Shown: positions 31,283 to 43,626, counted from the first letter of the stretch. The stretch is DNA of 64,000 bases from Centrapalus pauciflorus (GCA_020465985.1 JAANYP010001170.1:340690-404689), one strand, 5' to 3'. Numbers and translations: made by a program. The notes: generated by a model from the letters alone, not told the origin.

Positions 31283-32053
31283 TAAAATACCCCTCAACTT
31301 TCTAGGAAAAAGGAAAATTACATTGTAAGGAAATAAAGTACAAGTTATTACAATATAAATCCATAGAATTAAAATAATAAATCTAAAAAAAATAAAGTCA
31401 GACCTATAGGTCAAAGTCAGTTGAACTCGAGAAACAATTCTTTGAACTCAATATGGTGTCAAAATAAGCTCCTATAGACAAGATGTTGATTATGACAGAA
31501 GCGAGTTCGAATGGATTGGACTCAAGTTCGATGATGTTGGACTCGAGCTCGTGGGACCAGGACTCAAGATCAAATCAATGATGTCAAGCTCGATGAAGTG
31601 TGACTCGAGTTCGAGTCTGTTCGATCTGAAATGATATATTTACATAAACCATTAAGTATTGAAAGCTTTGAACTCGAAATGTTAAACAATTAAATTGAAA
31701 AGAACAACTTGTTAACTCGAGTTCGAGTCTTAACGATGCGGAGTTAACTCGGTAGGAATTAAGTGTATAAAACTTTTCGGCACCAACCGAGAGTTAAAAC
31801 TCTCGGATCACTTTTATTGCTCACTGACACTTGCAAATATTCTAAGTAACTCAAGGCACATCCTACAGTTACAACTCCTGGATCACACATCTCACTTAGC
31901 ATTGCACTTAAATTTTCTAAGTATGTTTTATAATCCTTGTTCATCCAGAGTTATAACTCTTGGGTATCAAGTGAAGTACTAAATTCTTAAATTATTTTCT
32001 AAATCATAATAATCCGAAAGTTTCAACACTCGGATAAAGGTATACCCGAGAGT
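31283..32053 (-). repeat. Mini-LTR unit 2, left fragment
   Basis: Internal sequence as in unit 1, running to TATACCCGAGAGT in the hairpin series and then stopping abruptly. The missing remainder of the unit is present at 59108-59802, starting about 10 bp further along the unit. Together they make one unit of about 1.66 kb. Confidence 0.8.
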
Positions 32054-32155
32054 TACAAGTTTTCTCTCATACATAGAATGTTTTTAAGTCTTTCATTTTT
32101 GTTGTGTATTCATAAGCTTTCAACATAAATCACGACACTCTAGCTATGGGATCAA

Positions 32156-33014
32156 ATGTCAGACCTCCAACACAATACCAGGGAAGGTATACTCTATGGA
32201 AATCCCGATTCACTGACTTCATCTAAAGGCACGACCTAGAAGATGACATCATTGAGTCGATCTATAATGGACTAGCAAAATTTAGACACGCATTACCCCA
32301 GATGCTGATCAAAATGCGAAACCAAGGAAAAGGTCGTCTACACACCCGCACAAAATCCAATGTATAAAGGTTGATAGGATTACCCGCTCGTTAATCATCC
32401 AGGCTAATCCGAATGAGATTTATATTAGCGTAGATATTTTTAAGACTGCAAATGAAATGTGTAAAGAAATTGAGCGTCAGATGCAGGGAAACGATCGCAA
32501 TGCTAAACAAAGAGACGTAAACGCACTAAACAAGTATGTTATGTTCTCTCCAAAGGACGGAGAGTTATTGGAGACCACTTATCTTCGATACTATACGTTG
32601 ATGAATGAACCCCGAAATAACGGTGTTCACAAATCTCATGTTGAACTGAATAGGAAGTTTGTAAATTCTTTAAAACCTGAGTGGAAACAGTTTCTGTGGT
32701 TGATAAGAGAAATCAATGATATAAGTATTCATGACCTGCTTTGATAGTCTGGTACCTCTGATACAAAGAAAGTAGATGAATCCACCACCATCACAGACTC
32801 ACTTGCCTTGCTGATTGGCAAGAAACTCAAACAATCCTCTAAGGCTGTTAAATTATTAAAACTATCATCTGACTCCTTTGTTTTTTACACTGAAGCCGAA
32901 GCCTCTGACTCTGAGACAAGTGATCTAAATGACATATTACACTCCTTACAAGTACTTTCCGTAAGGAGTTCCCTAAGAAGACAAAAAACTTTTTAAGGAA
33001 TTCAAAAGCAAGAA
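32156..33014 (+). pseudogene. Copia-5 gag, 5' part (broken)
   Basis: ATG at 32156 opens MGSNVRPPTQYQGRYTLW, like the Copia-2 gag start. The UBN2 gag follows with EMCKEIERQMQGNDRNAKQ (32451-32510) and FSPKDGELLETTYLRYYTLM (32550-32610). In-frame stops (for example near 32224 and 32743) and frameshifts (near 32365 and 32800) break it. It stops at the Copia-3 insertion. Confidence 0.82.
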
Positions 33015-33019
33015 GTTTG

Positions 33020-33664
33020 TGTAAGGTCTACCACTATACGAGATCTATCTAGACGCGGAGCCGTCAACGAGTGCGGAATCCTCGTTAACAGGTAGACGGA
33101 ATCAACTCTCAACTACGAAACACGGAGACTATCAGAGGCTGAACGAACGACACAAGAACGATCCTACGAACTGATTCTCTCTGAAAGAACACACACCAAG
33201 CTGATAAACTCGAGATCGCTTTATGCTTAATCCCTCACGAATTCTGCAAAAAGTCTGATTATATCTCGAGTCTATCCCTAATTATAGACCCTGATTCGAG
33301 TCTGATGTGGGCCAAACTCGAATCTGGCCCAAGGCCCATTCGAATCTGTCCACAAAGACACTCTCGAATCTGGGCTCTTCGAATCTAGGCTACATTCGAA
33401 TCTATCACAGATTCGAATGCCAAGCCTTGTATGATTCGAATCTAGCCTTTTACATAAACAACTAAGTGTTGAAACTTATGTTATTACTTATGATTGATTT
33501 TATCTTTGTACTTTATGTTTGAACTTCTTGTAATACGTTACATCAAGTTCAAACATACAAACACTAATAAATATCAACCATATATAAACATATATAACAA
33601 ACACTTGCTAGAATCACAATGTAGGATCACTTAGACTGCTATCGTCACACAGGATGTACCAACA
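33020..33664 (-). repeat. Copia-3 3' LTR (645 bp)
   Basis: TGTAAGGTCTACC...GATGTACCAACA, aligned with 45637-46281. It contains about 12 TTCGAATC / CTCGAATC motifs at 33210-33440. Confidence 0.96.
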
Positions 33665-33676
33665 TACTCCCCCTTG
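33665..33676 (-). other. Polypurine tract of Copia-3
   Basis: Plus strand TACTCCCCCTTG, so CAAGGGGGAGTA on the element strand, directly inside the 3' LTR. Confidence 0.85.
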
Positions 33677-33922
33677 ACGATAGCTTCTAATAATTCTCAC
33701 ATTTGACTTAAGAACTTTGTTTATTTATTGATTCAAACTACTACCAGCATACAAACCTTTCTCAACACATACCTTCACTACATTTTCATACTTACTAGCT
33801 TCACTGTCCATATGTGCATCACTAGAGTTCTTACAGGCATGCAAATTATGAAGATCATCTTTGGAGAGGTTTACCAGGTGAAGAGGGTCGTAGACTCTAA
33901 GAATAACATTTTCTTCAAAATC

Positions 33923-36777
33923 TTACATGACCGCTTCCCTAGTCTCAGTGTCAGCGTACCACCAATGCAGATTCTTCAAAACATTCTGTGGCATCGGCTT
34001 GAGAGGTACCTTCCTAAGACATCTAGCTGGCTTATAGTGAATCCTCATCCAAGGTCGTCCAGTTAGAGGATCGATACGTGACGGATCCTCTACTCTTCTC
34101 CCGACCCTTGGATTCAATCGCTCGAACTTCCTTGATCTCCCCTCCTTTCTTATGATTCTTGCGATAACGTCCGCGTAGGGATCATTGCCAATGTTTATCA
34201 GATCTTTCCATGCTAGGTCTGTAATTTCGATCTTTCGCAGGGAGTTGAACGCTTTTAAAGTTCGCCTCATGTACTGAAGCCCGTCTTTCCTTTTAATTAC
34301 AAATAGCTGCAGTTCTCTATCAAAGAACCAGCTTAATATGCATTCAGACAGCTTCCCAGTACCCGGCACCCTCATTGTCTTCTTAAGCTCTAACTCCTTT
34401 TGTTCAGCCCTGAACCATAACTTTCGTTTCTCTTCATTTGATAGCTCTCTAGCAGGTTCTTCTGTTGATGGCTGAGCATTCAGCGCAGCATTTACTACAT
34501 CTATGTTGACAATATTATTCCCATCAATCATGTATGTATCCGTGATAGGATTCTGCTGTACGACTATCTCGTCGGCTTCATCATCCTCATCAGCAACTAC
34601 TTCGTCATCCGACTGCCAGTCTACTATCTCCTCTGGCACAAACTCACCTTCTTCCAGCTCTTCATCGTCATAGTCAAAACCTACATCCATAGGATCATCA
34701 TCGAGATCCATAAGAGCGTCGATCATCTCACTGATTTCAAAATCTGTAGGCTGCTTTGATGAACTTGCTTCTCCCATTTCTCCTTCAACTTGACTGGGCT
34801 CCCATGAACTTGTGTAGCCTGAGCAGCAGGAAAATCTACTGGCTCATTCTCATTAGGTGCATCGGGATCATTGCCTTCGTCATCTTCATCTCTACGCTGC
34901 TCCTCATGATCCCTACAACTTGTCTCCCCCTGAGCTTTTAGATTTTGCATTAGCTGCTCAAGGAGGGACCGCATCAATCGGATCTCTTCTGATTGATCTG
35001 CAATAAAGGACTTTAACTCTGTGTTCTCTTCCCTGACATTCTCCATAATCTTTTTCAATTCGGCATTATCCTTATCAAGATTTACATTATGCGCCTGGAG
35101 TTCGCCGATCCCCTTTGTGAGGGCTTAGATTTGGACATGCTGGAAGTCAACGCGTCCCTTAAGCTGCATAAACCGTTGGTTGTCAGCGTAGGTGGTCGAA
35201 GTAGATGGAATGGATTGTATAGGAGTTGGGCGAATTGGGGATGGAATATATGGTTCATGTTGAGGTGGTGGTGGTGGTGGAGTAGTGGCTTGTGGTTCTT
35301 GAGGCTGAGATTGGGGGACTTCTGGTTGGCTTGCGGATGTTGAAGAAGACCCTTGCATGAACCTGTGACGCTTGGCCCTTTGCCGAGTCACTAAGGGAGC
35401 AACTTCCTCCTCTTCAAAATCTGAATCATCAGATTCCCTTACTACTCTCCTCCTCGATCCTTCTTCATTAACGACCAATCTTGATCCATACGTTCCAATT
35501 TGAACATTAGGTTCTGTAGTCACTAATTCTGGAGCCTCAACCTCTAGCTCCTCCATTTCTTCCGATTCTGTTTCAGATGATGTCAAAACATTATCAGTCT
35601 GTTCTGGCTCGTACTCTTCAACATCTCTGAACACGTCTTCCTCTCCTTCTGGTGGCTCTAGTAATTCACCTACTAGCGCTACAGCCACATCTTCGTTCGC
35701 ATGAGGTCCTGCCTCCCAGATTTCATTAAGCGTTTGGCACAGTTGCTCAGCTTCAGTTGGAACATTTGATGGCCCGGCTTCTTGAACTTCTGGTTGCTGA
35801 CTTGTCGAAGGCCTTGACGCCTGAGTTTGACTCGCAGATGGTCGTTGTCTACGTCTTTGAGCACGCGGTTGCGGTGGCTGTTGTTGTTGTTGTTGTTGTG
35901 GAGGCTGCCCGGCTCTAAAGTCAACTTCCCCTGCCCAGTTGGCAACATCCGGGGCTTGAAAATCTCTATCCAAAATGGCTCCAAATAATGGACGCTCAAC
36001 TGGAACAGCTAACCTTCCTCTGTGCGAGGAACAGTCAGCGAAGATCCTTTTGTCCATAATGGCAACACTTTGAATGTCGTTTGACGGCGGCAGATTTGGC
36101 AAGAAGTGCCTTATTAGCATCATGATGAACCGCAGATATAACAAGAATTTCTGATTTTCTGGCGCGGTGATCTAGTGAACAAATTCTGAGAAGAACATCT
36201 CCGAAAAACTGTAAGGACGATTATACACCATTGCGACTATCCCCGACTGCATCTTCGCAACCATATAATCAAACCCTGCTTTCTTTGGAGCAAAGCATAC
36301 CATAAACACATGCGCAAGAAATGTCCATTGTCCAATTAATCCACTCTTCATATATGAAACTTTTGTCACGTCTTGACTGTATCCCATTCTCAGAAAGGCC
36401 GCTTGCCTTATGTTCAGAGGAAATTCTATCGGACCAGCTTCATCTTCTTGTGTGCCCAGCTGCAACACTTGACGCATCATATCCGCCGAGAAGACCAGCG
36501 GTTGTCCAGCAATACGAGTACGTAGAACTATCGGTGTGACCGAGCAGTCTACCTGCAGATGATCATAGAATTGCCGAATATATGGTAACACTAGCTGCAC
36601 ATTATGAGATAGTGCAAAACCGATCCTAGACTCTACTAGGAAATCAAGTACTTGTCTAAATCCCTGCGCCTCAGGGAGATTATGATCTGGATGAAGCACC
36701 ATATTGTGCTTAGGCACAAATGCTCGAACAGCCATTTCTGCACAATAAACAAAACTATTAGATTCATTAAAAATCAA
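33923..36777 (-). pseudogene. Copia-3 extra ORF (aORF), about 950 codons with three lesions
   Basis: The likely start is MAVRAFVPKHN at 36735 (an earlier in-frame Met is at 36777). The N-terminal domain has VLPYIRQFYDHLQV, MGYSQDVTK and IGQWTFLAHVFMVCFAPKKAG. An amber TAG at 36172-36174, then the same frame continues through LYLRFIMMLIRHFLP and a long low-complexity linker (Q7 at about 35885, Ser/Pro/Glu-rich, P6 near 35275), to a TAA near 35125. It continues in the same frame through a coiled coil (LKKIMENVREENTELK) and shifts by one base near 34770. The C-terminal domain (34777-33923) is acidic, then has FVIKRKDGLQYMRRTLKAF and a basic tail. The N- and C-domain motifs recur in Copia-2 and Copia-4. 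Function unknown; no clear signal peptide or membrane segment. Confidence 0.8.
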
Positions 36778-36892
36778 TAAACTTGTCTAAATTTAAATCA
36801 GTTTTATTTTGAACTTGTTTAAGTACAAAATCTAACACAATTAAATTTCTACAAGTTTAATAAAATTTAAATTAAATCATGCCAATAAAATA

Positions 36893-37510
36893 ACAGATTC
36901 GAATGTAACAGATTCGAATAGGTCATCCTTTCGAGTTTGATGACAGATTCGAATCAATTGCCCTCTCGAATCTAATGACAGATTCGGGAAACGGCAAGAA
37001 CAGATTCAAACCGCCGACTCTATTAAAACACCAAATCTCTTGATTTTAGCCCTTTTGGACTTAGAAAATTACATTATTAGTCCTACTAGTTACTAATCAC
37101 AGATATATGCCTTTAATTTGACTATTTATCGGTCCAAACTTGGTAATTTTGTAAAAACCCTATTTCGACCCTTAAACCTTCAAAACTCGATGATTTTGCC
37201 TAAAATTGTGTATAAAACTACATGAATCTTGTACAATCAAGTTGATTATACCTAGATACAAGAGTAGACTCGAACACTTTTGCAATAATCTCGACAAAAT
37301 GTCGTTTAGGAGAGATATGATAGACTCGAGGATAGATTCGAAATCGCTGGTCTTAGATTCGAGGAAGTAGATTCGAAAACAGTAAGAAATAAATGACTTC
37401 ACTGTTGACCTATATATACTACCAACCTTCGAGTCTAAGGCCAGACTCGAATCTACTGACAGATTCGAAGCCTTCCACATTCGAGTTTGTCCTAAACTCG
37501 AAAACACCAA
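36893..37510. repeat. TCGAA motif array upstream of the Copia-3 extra ORF
   Basis: About 20 copies of AGATTCGAA / ACTCGAA / TTCGAGTCT, nearest copy about 120 bp from the extra ORF start. It matches the array in the gag leader of this element (45030-45420) in motif and in distance from the start codon. Confidence 0.88.
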
Positions 37511-38140
37511 ACACTTAGAAAAATTTCGAAAATTTTTGAAATAACTTCAACTTTTTCAACCTTTTTCTACGGTATTGTGTAACAAGATAAACTATGCCCA
37601 ATCTTTTACCCTAAGCACAAGATATTTCACGCCATGTTTATTTTATCCAACTTTGAATGCACCCTCAGTAATTTTTGACCTTTTACCTAAGTAAAAATTA
37701 AACTAAAATAAAATAAAATAAAATAAGATAAGTAAACCTAGAAAATTTTAAACTTGACTAAAAATTTAACTAAGACTTACGCTAAACTTATTAAAATTAA
37801 CAACCTATGCTAAACTCTAAACAAAACATTTTTGATGAGTATAGTCTAAGAAAGGTTCAATCAGATAGCGATGTCTGATACTTACTTTCAGTACTTAAAC
37901 TTTCACACTTAGGAATTTTTGATTCCTTTGATTGTTTGTCGTGACATACCCATTCAGCCGATTGTTGGTATTTTACCCCTTTAAACACTCTACATTTCGG
38001 AATATCCCTTGGCATTTTTATTTATCATGAAATTATCTTACGTGATTCAGACATAGACATACTTTTATGATCAAGGCACACAGACAAAGATTCTAACTTG
38101 TTGGTATTTGCAAACTTTCTTTAAAAGACAAACATCGGAC

Positions 38141-38306
38141 ACAGGTCTGTATTTTCATACAACAGAGTGTCTTAGTTTGACTTAAGGTTTATTCTTAAAG
38201 TTAGCAAGACAGCGGTGACAGGTCTGTACTGACGTACAACAGAGCGACATATCTGCTAACCCGAATCTAAACAGAGACAACAGGTCTGTACTTACGTACA
38301 ATAGAG
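38141..38306. repeat. Three copies of a 27-bp ACAGGTCTGTA...ACAGAG repeat
   Basis: Copies at 38141-38167, 38218-38244 and 38280-38306 share ACAGGTCTGTA, a 4-6 base variable middle, and TACAAcAGAG. Copies 2 and 3 contain TGTAC-N4-GTACA, a short perfect stem. The intervening sequences differ, so these are dispersed motifs rather than a simple tandem. Confidence 0.85.
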
Positions 38307-38884
38307 TTGCATGTTTTCGACTCTCAATTTTGTATGATTTTTCTATGCTTTCCATTTTAAGATGTATTTGATGTTGCCATACATCCCCAGAAAGTTTGCA
38401 TACCTCATTTAGACTCAAAGTTTGTATGTCTTGTACATAAAAATTAAGAACGATTGGTCATACATCTAAGTTAGTGACACGCTTGACTTTTTCTAAAATA
38501 TTTTATTAGCCTTGAGATTCCCTATATGTATTATGTCTACCAACACATCAAACTAAATAAAGTATAACACTTAGAATTTAGTTGCATTATGTGTGAAAGC
38601 CTAAACACTTAGAGTTTGTAACGACTGTGCTAATTTTCGTCACTTTGAACCTATATATCTAAGACTTAACTCCTTTTCTGATATTCTCTTCTTTTTTTTT
38701 TTTTGTATTTTTATGATTTTCTCTCTCTTTTTTCTTTTGTTTTTCATAAGAAATAAGATAACCTACTAACTTACTAAAAATAGAAACTTACTAAAAATAG
38801 AAACTTTCCTAAATTAGTAGACTACTGTAAAGAAAGAAATACTACGACTATAAAAGAAAATAAACTACTACTACTAAGGTCAAT

Positions 38885-39442
38885 TTACTCTGGGTTGCAC
38901 ATTCCATTCAGTTGAATTAAATACTCAAACCGTGACTTATCAAACGCTTTGGTAAATAAATCTGCATTATTATCTTCTGTTGCCACTTTTACCAGTTTGA
39001 TTAAGTTCTTTTCAGCACAATCACGAATAAAATGATGCCTAATGTATATGTGCTTTGTTTTGTTGTGTTTAACTGGATTATTAGTTATAGCAATTGTAGA
39101 TTGATTGTCTATCCTAATTGGAGTTTGAGTGTAAGCCAAACCGTAATCCTGCAATTGTTGTTGTATCCACAGAACCTGTGAGCAGCAACTACCAGCAGCA
39201 ACATATTCGGCCTCGCACGTTGACACGACTACCGATGTTTGTTTCTTGCATTGCCAGGATACCAATCTCCCTCCTAGGAACTGACAACCTCCAGTTGTTG
39301 ATTTGCGCGTCAAGCTGCATCCTCCGTAGTCAGAATCCGTGAACCCCTCCAACTCTAGATCTCCCTCCGCGTGATACCAAAGTCCCAGCTTCGGTTTCGA
39401 CTTGAGGTATTGTAGAATCCGCTTCACAGCTTTCATATGCAT
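38885..39442 (-). pseudogene. Copia-3 RNase H
   Basis: Open frame with DSDYGGCSLTRKSTTGGCQF, STCEAEYVAAGSCCSQVLW, an N-Q-S-T-I-A-I stretch, HIYIRHHFIRD and ADLFTKAFDKSRFEYLI at the end, the standard copia RNase H. It is in the same frame as the integrase-RT ORF to its right and separated from it by a single stop at 39443-39445. It would degrade template RNA during reverse transcription. Confidence 0.92.
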
Positions 39443-41368
39443 CTACTTCGAATTCGCTTGAAACCTAGCACAAATACACACAGCGAACATTATGTCAGGT
39501 CTTGAAGCAGTTAAATACATAAGTGACCCAATCATGGCCCGATATAAAGTCGGATCCACATCGGTATCACTTTCAGTACCCGACCCGAGATTATGATTCA
39601 CTTGAATCGGCGTGCTGAAATGGGCAGTCAACTTAGTTCCTTCCATCCCGAAACGTTCTAATATGTCAAAGACATACTTAGTCTGATGGATAAACATCCC
39701 TTCCTTCTTTTGGTCAACTTGTAACCCTAAAAAGAAATTCAACTCTCCCATAGCACTCATCTCGAACTTAGACTTCATCACCTTCTCGAAATCTTTGCAC
39801 ATCTGTTCGTCTGATGATCCAAAGATGATATCATCGACGTACACTTGTACCAAGATAAAGTGTTCTCCCTTCCTCTTAACAAACAGAGTACTATCTATCC
39901 TACCCCTTTCAAATCCGTTCTCTAATAAATGGTTGGATAGAGTCTCATACCACGCCCTTGGTGCCTGATGCAATCCATATAGAGCCTTATCTAAACGATA
40001 TACTCTATCAGGATATTTTGGATCTGTAAATCCGGGCGGTTGTTCTACATACACCAACTCCTTCACTTTCCCATACAGGAAAGCACTCTTAACATCTAAC
40101 TGATATACCTTAAAGCCCTTGAAGGAGGCAAAAGCTAGAAACAACCTAATGGCTTCCAGCCTTGCTACTGGTGCAAAAACCTCGTTGTAATCGATTCCCT
40201 CCTCTTGGTTGAAACCCTTTATAACTAACCTAGCCTTGTTGTGCGTGACTATACCCCGATCGTCTCTTTTGCACTTAAAAACCCATTTGGTTCCTATGGC
40301 AATTTCCCCTCGAGGTAATGGAACTAACTCCCACACTTTTAGTTTCCTAAATTGCGAAAGTTCTTCCTGCATCGCTTCAACCCAGGAGTTATCCTTAAGT
40401 GCCATTTGCACATTCTTAGGCTCTACTTGCGATATGAAACATGAATAGAGACATGTGTGATATGCCTCGGAGTCGTTTATCATCGACAACAACACAGTGT
40501 TGTTATTTAAACTACTCCTAGTCCTCACACCCTCGTTAGGATTTCCTATGATGCTTTTTAATGGATGGTTCTTGTTAATTCTAGAGGTCTCTATCTCATC
40601 AACCCTTAGATTATCTCCTAAGTTAGATCCTATTTCACCTAATGGGGGAACAGGCTCAGCTTCTACATTTTCCTCCTCATGGACGTTTTCCTCAGAGTTG
40701 GAACTTGATGCTTGAGTCTGATTCTCAGTGGTAGGTGCTTCAGGAACATCGACTTCTGGAGATCTATCTACAGTCGCAGTAGGCTCGGATGTGGATTCAA
40801 ACGTAGTCCTTGGAAAAATATGGCCATCGTCATTTAGGTGTAACGTCGCCATGTCTTTTTCAATTGTACCTGCAGTATCGTCCAAAGGAATGTTAAATGA
40901 CTCAAATAACTTATCATAGTCAAATATCCATTCCGGACCAGTTTGGGGTTCATGTGTATAACTTGTGACTTCAATATTATACACAATCTCCACAGTACCA
41001 CTCGTTTTGTTAGAAACCCCTTTGTTTGGTGAGTTCGGCACGTAACCTAGGAAGTATCCTTCGTCAGCCTTTTCACCAAACTTCGGTTGATGTTTTGATC
41101 GTAAAAGAGTGCATGGTACCCCAAACGGTTCGAATCCAGTTAAATTAGGTGGCCGTTTATTCAAAATTTCATAGCATGTTTTGTTCAAAGATTTGACTGT
41201 AAGGACTCGGTTTAAAATATGGCACGCGGTATTCACTGCCTCCCCCCAAAACATGGTAGGAAGCTTTGAATCCGAAAGCATAGTCCTTGCAGCCTCAATC
41301 AATGTTCTATTTTTACGTTCGGCCACCCCATTTTGTTGAGGTTCATATGGTGCACTGAATTGATGCAC
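39443..41368 (-). pseudogene. Copia-3 integrase C-part and reverse transcriptase (641 codons open)
   Basis: Begins inside the integrase core (QFSAPYEPQQNGVAERKNRT, carrying the catalytic Glu), then GEKADEGYFLGY, a Glu/Ser-rich linker (residues about 170-300), and RT: FKVYQLDVKSAFLYGKV, YGLHQAPRAWYE, VQVYVDDIIFGSS (YVDD at about 511) and MYLTASRPDIMFAVCICARF. All RT catalytic motifs are present. The first Met is not a real start; a stop near 41384 splits it from the rest of the integrase in the same frame. Confidence 0.93.
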
Positions 41369-41383
41369 TATGCCCTTTGAAAG

Positions 41384-42357
41384 TCAATATACACCAATTA
41401 CAGAGTTTTTGAATTCAGTCCCATTATCACTACGAATATTTTTAACCCTTGTTCCGTAGGAGTTCTCCACTTGGTCTAAGAACCCGATAAGCTTGGAAGC
41501 CGTCTCGTCCTTTGTACCCAAAAAGAAAACCCAAGAAAAACGTGAGTAATCGTCAGTGATAACCAAACAAAACCAACTACCTCCTATACTCCTTTTGTTG
41601 ATAGGGCCGAAAAGGTCCATATGCACCAAATCGAATGTTGAGGATATTGAGTTCTGCTTCTTGGACTGTGTGTCTTTTTATGTTGCTTGCCCTTTATGCA
41701 TGGTAGACACTTGTCCTCGAACTGAAAGCTCTTCATAGGCACACCCTGCACCAGTCCATTCTTCGTTATGTAGTTCATCCTCCTTAGGTGCAGGTGAGCC
41801 ATGCGTCTGTGCCACAGTACGGATTCCGTCTCCGAAGCTTTGGATAATAGACAGATTGGCCCCATCGAAGACTCCGGCTTGTTCATATCCAGCATGTACA
41901 AGTCATTCTTCCTTGGCGCCCGCATCAATACCCATTCTTCAGGAATCTTGAATCCCGCCTTTAGCACTAACGCCTCAGTGTCAGTAAATAACACCGAGTT
42001 CTTCTTATCACAGATTTGAGATACACTAATGAGATTGTGAACCAGTTTATCAACGTGATAAACTTGGTCCAGCTTAATTGTCTCATTAGTGACCACTCCG
42101 GTACCCGTGATATTTCAACCCTTGTTACCCGCGAATGATACGAATCCCCGATTCCCACCCTTGAAGTCTGTAAGTAGACCTCGTTCCCCTGTCATGTGCC
42201 TGAAGCAGCCACTGTCGACGAACCACTTGTTGTTTGGACCTGTGGTAATCTCCTCCACATGAAAGAAAATAGGTTAGTTATCACGGGGAACCCAAGCCTT
42301 GACTGACTTGGTAATACCATTCTCGTCCACATACTTGAACTCTTTCAAATACCCATC
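41384..42357 (-). pseudogene. Copia-3 protease and integrase N-part (broken)
   Basis: Minus strand from about 42250: protease active site (FVDSGCFRHMTGERG, about 42180-42225), LVHNLISVSQICDKKN (about 42010), zinc region (LWHRRMAHLHLRR, then CLPCIKGKQHK, 41690-41830) and integrase core with MDLFGP and RSDNGTEFKNS (41384-41629). Stops at about 42275 and 42118 and a one-base frameshift near 41600 interrupt it. Confidence 0.9.
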
Positions 42358-43626
42358 TCACCTTTCAGGTGACTTGGGCCTTTGAACTGGGTTCTGTTGT
42401 GGTGCCGAGTGATTTAAGTTCACTCTTTGCCTTCGAGTAGGCATTTGTTGTGGAGCTCTAGAATAATTCCTATTATATGGCATTTCGGACTGTGATCCCT
42501 GAGCTCTCACCGGTGCGTACTGTCTAACTAGAGTGTGTGACCTAACTGGAGTGTGTGACCTGCTAGGTGTTGTGCTCCTATACACTTGTTGTGGTGCTGA
42601 CCTAGATTGATTAATGACACGATTCGGTGAATTTTTCCTAATCACTTCCTTTGGTCCAACCTTAACAGGTGTGTTTTTCACAACTTGTTTGGGTGCGGCC
42701 TGCACAGCTTTCTCGGTACTTTGAGAACTGCTGGTGCTCGCCACACTGGTTGAGGGCTTAACAGGTGTTGGATTCACTGTCTTAGGTGTAACATCTGCTT
42801 TCTTAAGCGGACAGTGAGAAGCAACATGCCCCTTCTCGTGACATCTAAAGCAAGACATTTTATCTATGGACTTTTTGTATGTTCCCTTAGATCTAGGTGT
42901 CTCACTAGTGTCTATTTCCTTTGGTACATCTACGGTGTCTGGCTCATCAACCTGATCAGCCCAAGCAATTTTCTGTTTTCCTGCAGGTGTTTCACTGGAG
43001 GAAGACACAAATTTGACTTTCTTAACCTTGACGGTTGAGTCAGCCACCTTAGGTGTATTTTCCACTATAGGCTCTGGTGTCGGTTCAGGTAGGTCCTCTA
43101 AGTCTACTGAGTTGTCAGTTTTCTCCTGAGGCTGAGGGACATAGTTTGCATTGAAAGGTGGAGGAATTTCGTGAAATCCTAGACCTACGGGCTTCTTAGA
43201 CTGTCTTTGGGCATCTAAAAATTTCCCTAGGTTTAGGCTCGAATTCCTAAACTTCTCCAGCTTGCTATTCGCCTCTGCTACCTTAACCTTTGTTTCAGCT
43301 AGCTCTATATCCTTGTCCTTAAGACTTTTGGTCAAGGCTTCTACGTGCTCATACATTAGCTCTATCCTAACACACTGCTCACTGAGTTTGTCTTTTAGAA
43401 CTATGACGTCTTGAGCATCAGCCTTAAGCTTTTCTTTAAGATCTTGCTTGATATCGTTTAGGCTAGCATTTTTAATTTTTAAGTTCTCATTTTGAGCAGA
43501 TATGGTTTTATGTGATTCGAGGACTAGATTTAACCTATCGTTAGAATTAACACACAAAGCACATAATTCACGAAATAGAGAATAAGTCATACGACTCAGG
43601 ATGTGAGCTCCAGTCATACGTACCAT
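42358..43626 (-). pseudogene. Copia-3 gag C-part: coiled coil and second zinc knuckle
   Basis: 422-codon frame continuing gag after a frameshift near 43575. It has a leucine/lysine-rich coiled coil (about residues 25-135), Pro-rich linker (PPPFNANYVPQ), and a CCHC knuckle CFRCHEKGHVASHC (42815-42856), then a Thr/Pro/Arg-rich tail. A second knuckle far from the first one is also seen in Copia-4 (56958-57000). The Met at 43626 is not a gene start. Confidence 0.8.

Larger units (their letters stand above)
36778..38884. other. Copia-3 spacer between RNase H and extra ORF
   Basis: 2.1 kb without credible genes. It holds the TTCGAA array (36893-37510), a TATA-like TATATATAGG on the minus strand (about 37411-37420, about 640 nt upstream of the extra ORF), AT-rich sequence, and the triple ACAGGTCTGTA repeat (38141-38306). 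The layout suggests a separate promoter and leader, or an intron, for the extra ORF. Confidence 0.65.

Noticed and set aside
34756..35343. Plus-strand ORFs across the Copia-3 extra ORF
   Set aside because: Antisense to the low-complexity linker; Trp/Leu-rich composition mirrors the Pro/Gln/Glu codons of the other strand.
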